NCBI GenBank assembly: GCA_025362815.1
Contig: JANYFG010000049.1
Span: 39,751 to 103,750, forward strand
Length of the DNA: 64,000 nt
Reading direction: 5' to 3'
Origin: Rhodospirillales bacterium
GTDB lineage: Bacteria > Pseudomonadota > Alphaproteobacteria > Acetobacterales > Acetobacteraceae
Part shown: positions 56,375-64,000 of the stretch, one piece after another
How the letters are laid out: each line of letters opens with the position of its first letter
Numbering within the stretch: position 1 is the stretch's first letter
Position numbers and translations under genes: made by a program
Notes under the pieces: model-generated
What the model was told of the DNA's origin: nothing
What the model saw: the letters and a program-made list of their open reading frames with translations, nothing else
Database searches by the model: none

Positions 56375-57004
56375 CTACATCTTCGTGATCGGCCGCTGCG
56401 TACCCGGGGCAAGGAACACACCAGCCGCCGTAAGCGACATCGAAATCGCAAAGGTGCCCAGCACCTGCTTTGCGTGCCCGCCGGCCAGCCGTGTCATCGG
56501 CCCCGTGTTCTGCCCCCCGCTCGTCCGCCCATCGAACAGCAAACACCCGCGTCCGTTCTGATCCAGCACGAACACTTCCGCATTCGGGAAATTATCGCCT
56601 CGCACCGCGCCCACGAAGTGCACACTGCCCGGCATCCACTGCGCCCTGAAATCGATGAACGTGTCGATGGCGGGCGCCACGACACCCATCATGGGGTTCG
56701 AACCGGCCGTGCTGGCCGTGAAACTGACGAAGTTCGGCCCCGTCTGCTTGTTCGTCTCCGTCGACGTCACGCTGGACATATGCTTGCCCAACACGCCGCG
56801 CAGCCACGCCCCGCCGCCCAGAAACTCGGTCCCGCTGCTGGACGACGCGAGCGATCCGATATGCCCCGGGCCGAACGGCACGATCCCGATCGTGCGCGCC
56901 GTCGCCTGCATCGAGACGGAGGCAGCCGTCCGATTGTCCCCCTCGAACCCAAATCCGAATTTGCTGAAAGGCGCATAACGCCGAAACACCAACACAAAAC
57001 CCAT
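56375..57004 (-). CDS. Unrecognised protein (209 residues)
   Basis: No family recognised. The product starts MGFVLVFRRYAPFSKFGFGF, preceded by GGGGAA, which favours the ATG at 57004 over a GTG at 57034. It is rich in Gly, Ser and Thr with segments like GTEFLGGGAWLRGVLGKHMS, MMGVVAPAIDTFIDFRAQWM and PNAEVFVLDQNGRGCLLFDG, suggesting a beta-rich, perhaps secreted or cell-surface fold, though no clear leader is present. It follows the zinc metallopeptidase gene by about 30 bp on the same strand and may be cotranscribed. Confidence 0.6.
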   Translation of the reverse strand: MGFVLVFRRYAPFSKFGFGFEGDNRTAASVSMQATARTIGIVPFGPGHIGSLASSSSGTEFLGGGAWLRGVLGKHMSSVTSTETNKQTGPNFVSFTASTAGSNPMMGVVAPAIDTFIDFRAQWMPGSVHFVGAVRGDNFPNAEVFVLDQNGRGCLLFDGRTSGGQNTGPMTRLAGGHAKQVLGTFAISMSLTAAGVFLAPGTQRPITKM

Positions 57005-57034
57005 CACACCATTCCCCGAACCGTCCCGTGGCAC

Positions 57035-57913
57035 TCAGTTCGCGAACGTGTCGCAGGATTTCACCTGCCCCGTCTGCAACCCCGTCGAAAGCCACTGCAC
57101 CCGCTGCGCGGCCGACCCATGGGTGAAGCTGTCCGGCACCACGCTCCCGCGGCCCGCCTGTTGCTGCAGCCGGTCGTCGCCGATCGCCGAAGCCGTCGCC
57201 ACCGCCTGCTTGATGTCGTTCGCATCGATGTTCTGATGCCGCTGGTTCATGTGATACGCCCACACCCCCGCCAAACAATCCGCCATCAGCTCGGTCTTCA
57301 CAGACAACGCATTCGCCCCGCGCTGGTCCGCCTTCTGCTCGGCCTGCTCCACCTTCGGCAGCAGCCCGATCAGGTTCTGAACGTGATGCCCCACCTCATG
57401 CGCAATCACATAGGCCTCGGGAAACTCCCCGCCGCCGCCCAGCTTGGTCTGCATATCGCCAAAGAACGATGTGTCCAGATACAGCTTGTGGTCCAGCGGG
57501 CAATAGAACGGCCCCATCGCCGACTGCGCCGCCCCGCAGCCGGACCGCGTGGCGCCGGAATACAGCACCAGAACCGGCTTCTCGTATTGCTTGCCCATCT
57601 GCTGCGGCAGCACCTGGCTCCACACGTCCTCGGTCTCCCCCAGAACGCGTGCCACGAAAGCCCCCACCTTGTCCGTGGGAGCCCCCTCCCGGCCGGGTGT
57701 CGCCGGCGCCGACGAAGCCTGGTTCTGCGAGCCCGTGATCACCTCCGCCCCGTTGATCAGCGTCCGGGGATCGATCCCCGTCGCCCACCCGATCAGGCTC
57801 AGCACCACGATCGCCCCGATCCCCAGCCCGCCCACGGCGCCCCCGCTGACGCCGCCGCCCGAACCGCGCCGGTCGTCCACATTGTCCGAAGCCCTCAGAT
57901 CGTCGTCTTGCAT
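57035..57913 (-). CDS. YpfJ-type neutral zinc metallopeptidase
   Basis: The 292-residue protein has a short cytosolic N-terminus, one membrane anchor (GLGIGAIVVLSLIGWATGID, about residues 31-50) and a zinc peptidase-like domain with the HExxH motif VIAHEVGHHVQNLIG. Further family signatures are FYCPLDHKLYLDTSFFGDMQ, MADCLAGVWAYHMNQRH and FTHGSAAQRVQWLSTGL. The third zinc ligand is expected in the MADCLAGVW helix. The family is widespread, with poorly known substrates; it probably faces the periplasm. Confidence 0.92.
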   Translation of the reverse strand: MQDDDLRASDNVDDRRGSGGGVSGGAVGGLGIGAIVVLSLIGWATGIDPRTLINGAEVITGSQNQASSAPATPGREGAPTDKVGAFVARVLGETEDVWSQVLPQQMGKQYEKPVLVLYSGATRSGCGAAQSAMGPFYCPLDHKLYLDTSFFGDMQTKLGGGGEFPEAYVIAHEVGHHVQNLIGLLPKVEQAEQKADQRGANALSVKTELMADCLAGVWAYHMNQRHQNIDANDIKQAVATASAIGDDRLQQQAGRGSVVPDSFTHGSAAQRVQWLSTGLQTGQVKSCDTFAN

Positions 57914-58097
57914 GGCGTCATCCTCATTTCATGATGCCGGTGCGCCCGAAAGGCTTCCCACATGCGGCATGCGTGCAGCGGAACATAATCGTTAAGGCAA
58001 TAAACACGCGCGGCGTTCCATGCGCCGTGCCGGCTTGCAGTGTTATCTGTTGGCCATAAGCTGCTTTAGCAGTCGCCACCAAAGGATCGAAGCGGTT

Positions 58098-59357
58098 ATG
58101 CGCATATGCGTGCTCGGCGCCGGCGTCATCGGCCTCACCACCGCCTGGTCGCTCACCGAGGCAGGCCACGACGTCATCATCGCGGACGGTGCCTCCCGCC
58201 CCGGCCAGGGTGCCAGCCACGCCAACGGGGCGCAGCTCAGCTACAATTTCGTGGCCCCCTTCGCCTCGCCCGAAACCCTGCGCCACCTGCCGTCCCTGCT
58301 GCTGGACCGCGCGGGACCGTTGCGCATCCAACCCTCGCTCAACCCGGCCTTCCTGCGCTGGGCAAGCGCCTTCCTGCGCGCCTGCACGCCCCGCGCCGCG
58401 CGTGCCACAACCCAGGCCCAACTCGGCCTCGCCGCCCTCAGCCGCGCCGAACTGGATCGTGTCCAGGCCCACGCCCAGCTCTCCTTCGGCCGCCGCGTGG
58501 CCGGCAAGCTCGTCGTCTATCGCAACCAGGCGAACTTCGACGCGGCCCGCCGGCAGGTCGAATCGCAAAGCGGCATGGGCAACGAACAGCTCGTCCTCGA
58601 TGCCCGCGAGAGCCTGCAAAAGGAACCGGGCCTGCGCATCGCCCAAAGCCGCCTGGCCGGCGGCGTCTTCACCGCGGACGAGGAAGTGGGCGACTGCGCG
58701 CAGTTCTGCGACGGCCTCGCCGATCATCTGCGCCGGCGCAACACGGTGTCCTGGCACCTGGATGCCGCCATCACGCCCATCCTTCGCCACGGCGCCCTCG
58801 CGGCCATTCGCGCGGGCGGCGCGGAGATCGAGGCCGACGCCTTCATCCTCTGCCTCGGCAGCGGCGCGGCCGGCTTCGCCCACGCCTGCGGCTTCCAACT
58901 CCCGATCCAGCCGATGAAAGGCTACAGCCTCACCCTGCGCCCCCGCACGCCCGAGGCGATGCTCCACCATTCCGTCACCGACGCCGACCGCAAGGTCGTC
59001 TTCGCCCCGCTCGCCCCCGACGGCACGCCCATGATCCGCGTGGCGGGGATCGCCGAGATGATCGGCCACGACCGCGCCGTCGACCCCAAACGCCTTGCCC
59101 TCATTCGCGCGAACGCCGCCGACGCGTTGGACGTCGACCCGCAATCCGACCCCACCGGCTGGGCCGGCCTCAGGCCCGCCACCCCCGACAGCCGCCCCAT
59201 CATCGGACGATCGCCGGTGCCCAACCTTTGGCTCAACACCGGCCACGGCGCCCTCGGCTGGACCCTCGCCTGCGGCAGCGCCCGCTTGCTGGCAGACCTG
59301 CTCAGCGGCGCCACCCCCCCTCTCGCCCCGCTTTTCGCCCTGAAACGCGAGGCCTGA
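58098..59357 (+). CDS. dadA: D-amino-acid dehydrogenase (DadA-like FAD oxidoreductase)
   Basis: The 419-residue protein starts MRICVLGAGVIGLTTAWSLT with the FAD loop GAGVIG. It has GASHANGAQLSYNFVAPFAS and the C-terminal GWAGLRPATPDSRPIIGRSP and NTGHGALGWTLACGSARLLA, typical of DadA. It oxidises D-amino acids to 2-oxo acids with ammonia release at the inner membrane. The ATG at 58098 begins the canonical FAD strand; an upstream in-frame ATG at 58020 adds a non-conserved stretch. Confidence 0.92.
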   Translation: MRICVLGAGVIGLTTAWSLTEAGHDVIIADGASRPGQGASHANGAQLSYNFVAPFASPETLRHLPSLLLDRAGPLRIQPSLNPAFLRWASAFLRACTPRAARATTQAQLGLAALSRAELDRVQAHAQLSFGRRVAGKLVVYRNQANFDAARRQVESQSGMGNEQLVLDARESLQKEPGLRIAQSRLAGGVFTADEEVGDCAQFCDGLADHLRRRNTVSWHLDAAITPILRHGALAAIRAGGAEIEADAFILCLGSGAAGFAHACGFQLPIQPMKGYSLTLRPRTPEAMLHHSVTDADRKVVFAPLAPDGTPMIRVAGIAEMIGHDRAVDPKRLALIRANAADALDVDPQSDPTGWAGLRPATPDSRPIIGRSPVPNLWLNTGHGALGWTLACGSARLLADLLSGATPPLAPLFALKREA

Positions 59358-59377
59358 TCCACGAAACCTGACCGACG

Positions 59378-59405
59378 AAAAAAGGGGCAGCGTTTCCGCT
59401 GCCCC
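59378..59405 (-). terminator. Rho-independent terminator downstream of rne
   Basis: GGGGCAGCG pairs with CGCTGCCCC around the loop TTTC. On the reverse strand the stem is followed by six T residues (59383-59378), 28 bp past the rne stop. It may also stop the converging dadA transcript. Confidence 0.88.
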
Positions 59406-59432
59406 TCGTCCCATCACGTCAAGCCAGGCGCG

Positions 59433-62400
59433 TCAGCGACGCCACCACCCCTTCTTCGCCGGCGCCGGCGGCTCCGTGGGCGCCGTCGGCTCAGCCACCG
59501 TCTCTGCAGGTGGCTCAGCCACCGTCTCTGCAGGCGGCTCAGCCACCGTCGTTTCCGCCGAAACCTCCGGCACCGGCGCCGTGGCGATCTCCACGATCGG
59601 CACGATCTCGGCCTCTTGCTGCGCCACCGGCGCGTCCTTGGCCACAGGCGGTGCCGCCATGATCGGCACCTGCTTCACAACCGGCGCGGCAGCCGCAATG
59701 GCACCTTGGGCCGCGGCCTCCTCGGCCTGCTCCAGCATGTCGAAGATATCGTAGGTGTTGTTGAAAGGATTGGCCGGCGTCGGCCCCGCATAGACCGGCG
59801 GTGCAGGCGGTGCGGCAGGGGCGGGGGCAGGGGGGGCAGCAGGGGCGGGCCGCACCGCTGGCGTCTGCGCCACGGCCACCGCGTCGCCCTCGCCAACCGC
59901 CTCCACACCGGGCTCACCATCCGTCTCACTCCCGGTCTCACCCCCGGTCTCACCCCCGGTCTCACCCTCGACCCGACGCCGACGACGACCCCCCCGGCGC
60001 CCACGCCGGCGCGACTTCGGCTCGCCGTTCTCATCGAGCTCAACCTGTTCGCCGGCCGCGATCACGCCACCCGCGCTCGCCCCGGCCACCACGTCCGAAC
60101 CCTCGCCGGCGGCTGGATCAACACCCGCGACATCGCCCAACAAATCGCCAGCCGCGCCGCCCGACTCACCATCCGCCGGCTCACCACCCGCCGCCTCACC
60201 CGCCGCCTCACTGGCCGTCTCACCCGCATCGCCGGACCCATCGGCCACCCCATCACGACGCCCACCCCGGCGCCGCCGACGACGCTTCCGCCGCGGATCG
60301 CCTTCCTCGGCCTGCGCCGCGCTGTCGCCCGCGCCACCCGTCTCCGACGCGCGCCCATCTGGCCCGCCCCCATCTGTCGCGCCCAAATCTGTCGCACTCG
60401 AATCCGTCGCACGGGCCTCGCCTGCCTCGTCCGAAGCCGCTTGGCGTGCACGCGGCGCCTCCGACTGCCGCCCGCCGCGCACCCTCTCGGCCACCGGCGC
60501 CTGGTCGAGCACCAGGTCCGCCTCGTCCTCTTCCTCGTCCTCGTAGCTGTCCATCACCGGTGCCGGCACAGCCACGGCGGTCGCCGTCAACAGCCGCTCG
60601 GCATCGGCCACCTGCGGCCGCAGCCGATCGATCCGCACCGCCGGCGGCAGCAACGTGTCATCGCCGCCGAAGCTGATCCGCATCGCATAACGCGCCTCGA
60701 TCTCGCCAAGCCGGTCGCGCTTGTGATTGAGAATATACATCACCACCGCAGACGCCGCGTGAACCAGGATGGCGGCGGCGCGCAGCTTGCTGCCCTCCTC
60801 CTCCACCGAACGCAGCACGTGAATGGCCGCGCTCTCCACGCTGCGAACATGGCCCATCCCGTTGCAATGCGGGCATGTCACGAAGCTCGTCTCGGCCAAG
60901 GAAGGCCGCAGCCGCTGCCGGCTCATCTCCATCAGCCCGAAATGGCTGATCGCGCCCAGCTGAATCCGCGCCCGATCGTTCTTCAGCGCGTCCTTCATCC
61001 GCCGCTCGACCATCGCATTGGCCTTGCGGGCCTCCATGTCGATGAAGTCGATCACGATCAACCCGGCCAGGTCCCGCAGCCGCAACTGCCGCGCCAGCTC
61101 GTCGGCGGCTTCCAGGTTGGTCTTGAGCGCCGTCTCCTCGATCCCCCGCTCCCGCGTCGACCGGCCGGAGTTCACGTCCACCGCCACCAGCGCCTCGGTC
61201 TGGTTGATCACCAGATACCCGCCGGATTTCAGCTGCACCGTCGGCGCCAGCATGGCGTCCAGCTGCAGATCCACCTGATACTTCGCAAACAGCGGCGTCG
61301 CGATCCCCTGCGGCCGCCACATCTGCACCTTCTTCGCGTGGCTCGGCATCAACATCCGCATGAAATCATGCGCCTGCTTCCAGCCCTCCTCGCCATCCAC
61401 GATGATCTCGTCGACATCGCGCGAATAAACGTCGCGGATCGACCGCTTGATCAGGCTCGCCTCTTCATAGATCAACGCCGGCGCCATCGAACGCATCGTC
61501 TGATCGCGGATATCGTCCCACAGCCGCATCAGATACTCGCAGTCCCGCCGGATCTCCGGCTTCGGCCGCGCCGCCCCGGCCGTCCGCACGATCAGCCCCA
61601 TCCCCTTGGGGATCTCCATCTCGGACGTTATCTCCTTCAGCCGCTTCCGGTCCGCGGCCGAGGTGATCTTCCGGCTGATCCCACCGCCGCGCGGCGAGTT
61701 CGGCATCAGCACGCAATACCGCCCGGCCAGCGAGATATACGTCGTCAACGCCGCGCCCTTGGTGCCGCGCTCTTCCTTCACAACCTGGATCAGCAGGATC
61801 TGCCGGCGGCGAATGACCTCCTGGATCCGGTAGCTGCGCAACATCCGCGAAGACCGCCGGCGGCTGGCCTCCTCGGCGCCGTTGCCCTCGAACTGGTCGC
61901 TCTCGCCGCCGATCGTCTCCGGCGGCGGCGCGTCGTTGTCCTGCGTCTCCACATGGTCGGCCTCGGCGGGAGCGTCGGGCTCAACCCCATCATCCACGGC
62001 GCCCTCGGCGTCTCCGGCATACGTCACGTTCGCCGGCAGCCCATGCGTGTCGTCGGCGAAATCCAGGTCGGACTGCATGCCCGGATCGATCGGCAGCGCA
62101 TCCGCATCGCCATACCGCGTCTCGGTGGGGATCATCGCCGGCTGCGCCCGCCCGGACGACGGATGCTCCGGCGTTTCGGCGTCTGTCGCATCGGCCGGGG
62201 CATCGGTGGAAGCCGGCGCCTCGTTTGCCACGGCAGGGCCCGTCTCATCGCCAGGCGCCGCATCCGCTGCCGCTTCCAGAGAAGCCTCCAGAGAAGCCTC
62301 CGGGGAAGCCACGGGCTCAGCCTCAGCCTCCGGATCAGCCTGTGGCTCGGCTTCCGGGGCCGTTACATGATGCTTCGGCGCCGGCTGTTCGGTGCGAACG

Positions 62401-62735
62401 GCCCAACCGGCCTCGCGCCGCTCCTCGGCCTCCTCCTCCTCACGCGCCTCCTCGGCGGCGATCTCCAGCAGCCGCTGCCGGTCGGCCACCGGGATCTGGT
62501 AGTAATCCGGATGGATCTCCCCGAACGCCAGAAACCCATGGCGCCCGCCGCCATATTCCACGAACGCCGCCTGAAGCGATGGCTCCACGCGCACCACCTT
62601 GGCGAGGTAGATGTTGCCCTTCAGCTGGCGCTTCGTAGACGTCTCAACGTCGAAATCCTCAAGTCTGTGACCATCCAGCACCACAACGCGGGTTTCTTCC
62701 GCGTGGGTGGCATCGATCAGCATGCGTTTTGTCAT
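59433..62735 (-). CDS. rne: Ribonuclease E
   Basis: The 1100-residue protein starts MTKRMLIDATHAEETRVVVL. An N-terminal S1-type domain is interrupted by an acidic, Ala/Glu/Asp-rich insertion (about residues 100-310). The catalytic core contains VDVNSGRS (near 515) and IVIDFIDME (near 562) with the metal-binding Asp pair. The zinc-link CPHCNG is near 620. The C-terminal scaffold is Arg-rich and repetitive, ending KKGWWRR. RNase E starts mRNA decay and rRNA/tRNA processing at the membrane or degradosome. The ATG at 62735 is chosen because conserved sequence begins there. Its neighbour is an amidase gene, as in many Alphaproteobacteria. Confidence 0.95.
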   Translation of the reverse strand: MTKRMLIDATHAEETRVVVLDGHRLEDFDVETSTKRQLKGNIYLAKVVRVEPSLQAAFVEYGGGRHGFLAFGEIHPDYYQIPVADRQRLLEIAAEEAREEEEAEERREAGWAVRTEQPAPKHHVTAPEAEPQADPEAEAEPVASPEASLEASLEAAADAAPGDETGPAVANEAPASTDAPADATDAETPEHPSSGRAQPAMIPTETRYGDADALPIDPGMQSDLDFADDTHGLPANVTYAGDAEGAVDDGVEPDAPAEADHVETQDNDAPPPETIGGESDQFEGNGAEEASRRRSSRMLRSYRIQEVIRRRQILLIQVVKEERGTKGAALTTYISLAGRYCVLMPNSPRGGGISRKITSAADRKRLKEITSEMEIPKGMGLIVRTAGAARPKPEIRRDCEYLMRLWDDIRDQTMRSMAPALIYEEASLIKRSIRDVYSRDVDEIIVDGEEGWKQAHDFMRMLMPSHAKKVQMWRPQGIATPLFAKYQVDLQLDAMLAPTVQLKSGGYLVINQTEALVAVDVNSGRSTRERGIEETALKTNLEAADELARQLRLRDLAGLIVIDFIDMEARKANAMVERRMKDALKNDRARIQLGAISHFGLMEMSRQRLRPSLAETSFVTCPHCNGMGHVRSVESAAIHVLRSVEEEGSKLRAAAILVHAASAVVMYILNHKRDRLGEIEARYAMRISFGGDDTLLPPAVRIDRLRPQVADAERLLTATAVAVPAPVMDSYEDEEEDEADLVLDQAPVAERVRGGRQSEAPRARQAASDEAGEARATDSSATDLGATDGGGPDGRASETGGAGDSAAQAEEGDPRRKRRRRRRGGRRDGVADGSGDAGETASEAAGEAAGGEPADGESGGAAGDLLGDVAGVDPAAGEGSDVVAGASAGGVIAAGEQVELDENGEPKSRRRGRRGGRRRRRVEGETGGETGGETGSETDGEPGVEAVGEGDAVAVAQTPAVRPAPAAPPAPAPAAPPAPPVYAGPTPANPFNNTYDIFDMLEQAEEAAAQGAIAAAAPVVKQVPIMAAPPVAKDAPVAQQEAEIVPIVEIATAPVPEVSAETTVAEPPAETVAEPPAETVAEPTAPTEPPAPAKKGWWRR

Positions 62736-63457
62736 CGTGCCGTGAACTCCGAATGTCCGAACCCCCTCTCGCAAGGCCATGGTGCCCATGGTCACGCGAA
62801 ACCGCGCGCGTCGCCGCGCGCAGGAAAGGGGCTGGAGAAAGGTTTAGGGGGAAGCCCGGGGCGCTGCGTGAAAGCCGGGTGAAAGCCGGAGCCGATGCAC
62901 AAAGCCCGGCGGATGAACCGCGCGGGCAACCAGTCCTGAACGAGGGTCTGGAAAAATTCTGTGCCACGGTGGGCGGAATACCCTGCATTTTTGCGAGCGA
63001 TGCGCCCCATCGCTGGAACGCCGCCCCGGTTGAAACGGGTGCTGGCCGGCGTCTCGCGCGCGAAACCGGTCCCTGAACCCACCTCACCGCCGCGACCCAA
63101 AGCCGGTCAGCCGGACAAAATGAAGCAATCGCGCCAGCGGCGCGCGGCCCAGGCGACAGCGTGTGAAGACGGACCGAAGCAGACCCGACGACCAGTGGCT
63201 GCGAGGAAAAACCGTGCCGCGCGCCAAAATACCGCGCCGCAAAACCCTTCCCCGGCACGCTGCCGAAGCGATTTTCACCATGCAGCAAACCCCACCCCGC
63301 CGCAAGCGACCATGACGCGCCACAATGTGGCCCCAATAAACACGCGAATACACGCATCAACAGCGCGTCATGAATCCACCGCAATCAACGTGGAAGATGC
63401 GTTTGTGCATGTGATATGTTAATACCGCGCCACGCGCAGAAGTCAGGACCCCATGCC
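62736..63457. other. 722-bp divergent gap between rne and the amidase gene
   Basis: No convincing gene is seen; open frames here have atypical composition. It should hold the rne promoter and a long rne leader, which in other bacteria is the site where RNase E regulates its own mRNA. No specific structure was identified with confidence. Confidence 0.6.
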
Positions 63458-64000
63458 GTGATCACCCGCCGCCTGCTCATCCTCTCGGGCGCCATCACGC
63501 TCGCGGCCACCACCGTGACGCCACACGCGCACGCCGCACCGCCGTCCAAACCCGCCCTCCCACGCGCCCGCCCGCCCGCACCCCTGGTCATCCTCGACCC
63601 CGGCCATGGCGGCAAAGACCCCGGCGCCATCGGCATCACCGGCACCTACGAAAAGCACGTGGCCTTCGCCGCCGCCCAGGAGCTCCAGCGCCAGCTCGCC
63701 GCCGCCGGCCACTACCGCGTCGAACTCACCCGCAACCGCGACATCTTCATCCCGCTGCCCGAGCGCGTCGGCATCGCCCAGCGCCGCGGCGCTGCCCTGT
63801 TCGTCTCCATGCACGCCGACGCGCTGTCCGACCACAGCGTGCGTGGCGCCAGCGTCTACACCCTGGGCGACCGCGCGTCCGACGCGCAGACCGCGGCGCT
63901 CGCCGTGCGCGAAAACGCGTCGGACCGTTTCGCCGGCCCCGGCTTTCAGAACACACCGCCCGAGGTGGCCCGCATCCTCTCCAGCCTGGTGCGCCAGGAA
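63458..64000 (+). CDS. amiC: N-acetylmuramoyl-L-alanine amidase (AmiC-like), 3' part outside window
   Basis: The forward frame is open from a GTG at 63458 to the window end (181 codons). It has a leader (ITRRLLILSGAITLAATTVT) and then a Pro-rich linker. The Amidase_3 domain follows with DPGHGGKDPG (zinc His), TYEKHVAFA (zinc Glu) and VSMHADAL (zinc His). These periplasmic zinc enzymes cut the amide bond between MurNAc and the stem peptide during cell separation. The nearby ATG at 63453 is out of frame. The catalytic Glu of the C-terminal motif lies beyond the edge. Confidence 0.9.
   Translation, partial: MITRRLLILSGAITLAATTVTPHAHAAPPSKPALPRARPPAPLVILDPGHGGKDPGAIGITGTYEKHVAFAAAQELQRQLAAAGHYRVELTRNRDIFIPLPERVGIAQRRGAALFVSMHADALSDHSVRGASVYTLGDRASDAQTAALAVRENASDRFAGPGFQNTPPEVARILSSLVRQE

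Noticed and set aside
59616..62882. Forward-strand open frame of 1088 codons opposite rne
   Set aside because: It mirrors the RNase E gene exactly. The composition is Arg/His/Pro/Leu-rich, typical of an antisense frame in GC-rich DNA, and there is no recognisable domain.
62961..63422. Possible 153-codon gene between rne and the amidase
   Set aside because: No ribosome site, atypical composition and no recognisable motif; it lies in the expected promoter and leader region.

Overview
The window is GC-rich, densely packed bacterial DNA. It looks alphaproteobacterial and probably belongs to Rhodospirillales/Acetobacteraceae (inference). The pointers are the general amino-acid transporter aapJQMP, an MbfA-type ferritin/VIT iron exporter, a DUF1489 protein, and rne lying divergent to an AmiC-type amidase. 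High-affinity uptake systems are abundant (TTT, TRAP, Liv and Aap types). No rRNA, tRNA, transposase, phage gene or CRISPR array was found.

Layout. 0-6.7 kb: housekeeping and metabolic genes (acetamidase fragment, cyclophilin, VOC protein, mbfA with cytochrome b561, M19 dipeptidase, BKACE enzyme, DUF1489, DUF2237). 6.8-11.3 kb: aapJQMP. 11.3-33.9 kb: an aromatic-acid island. It holds an ABC importer, four related cupins, a ChrA pair, two EutA-like ATPases, a Rieske oxygenase with Rieske ferredoxin and FAD reductase, a PdxA/TphB-family dehydrogenase, a 4,5-dihydroxyphthalate decarboxylase-like protein, an IclR regulator, a zeta-class GST isomerase and a TctA/TctC transporter. 34-38.2 kb: a large glycosyltransferase, small proteins and a MarR regulator. 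38.2-47.3 kb: a second, phthalate-type cluster (livKHMGF with a Rieske oxygenase, divergent from a phthalate-dioxygenase-reductase-like protein, a Pht4-like dehydrogenase and an SDR). 47.4-52.5 kb: glycan genes. 52.6-55.5 kb: a TRAP transporter. 55.5-64 kb: two hypothetical proteins, a zinc metallopeptidase, D-amino-acid dehydrogenase, RNase E and a partial amidase.

The main observation is that every promoter region I can delimit in the 11.3-33.9 kb island carries a 15-bp motif, GTTCRC-N3-GCGMAY. It occurs between cupin and chrA, as four tandem copies plus one perfect palindrome between the ferredoxin gene and iclR, ahead of the Rieske operon, and between tctC and tctA. This makes the island look like one IclR regulon. 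Inside it are two 'bicupin + EutA-like ATPase' cassettes with no ethanolamine ammonia-lyase genes. One is translationally coupled to a ChrA pair; the other to the Rieske oxygenase and an unrecognised 165-residue protein. The second EutA-like protein has histidine-rich ends. I suggest these are an undescribed accessory (assembly, reactivation or metal-handling) module for aromatic ring oxidation or cleavage. The sequence shows the linkage, not the function.

A composite hairpin element (AAGTTTTTTGGTTCTTTTG...) occurs three times between gene blocks and resembles a dispersed terminator-like repeat.
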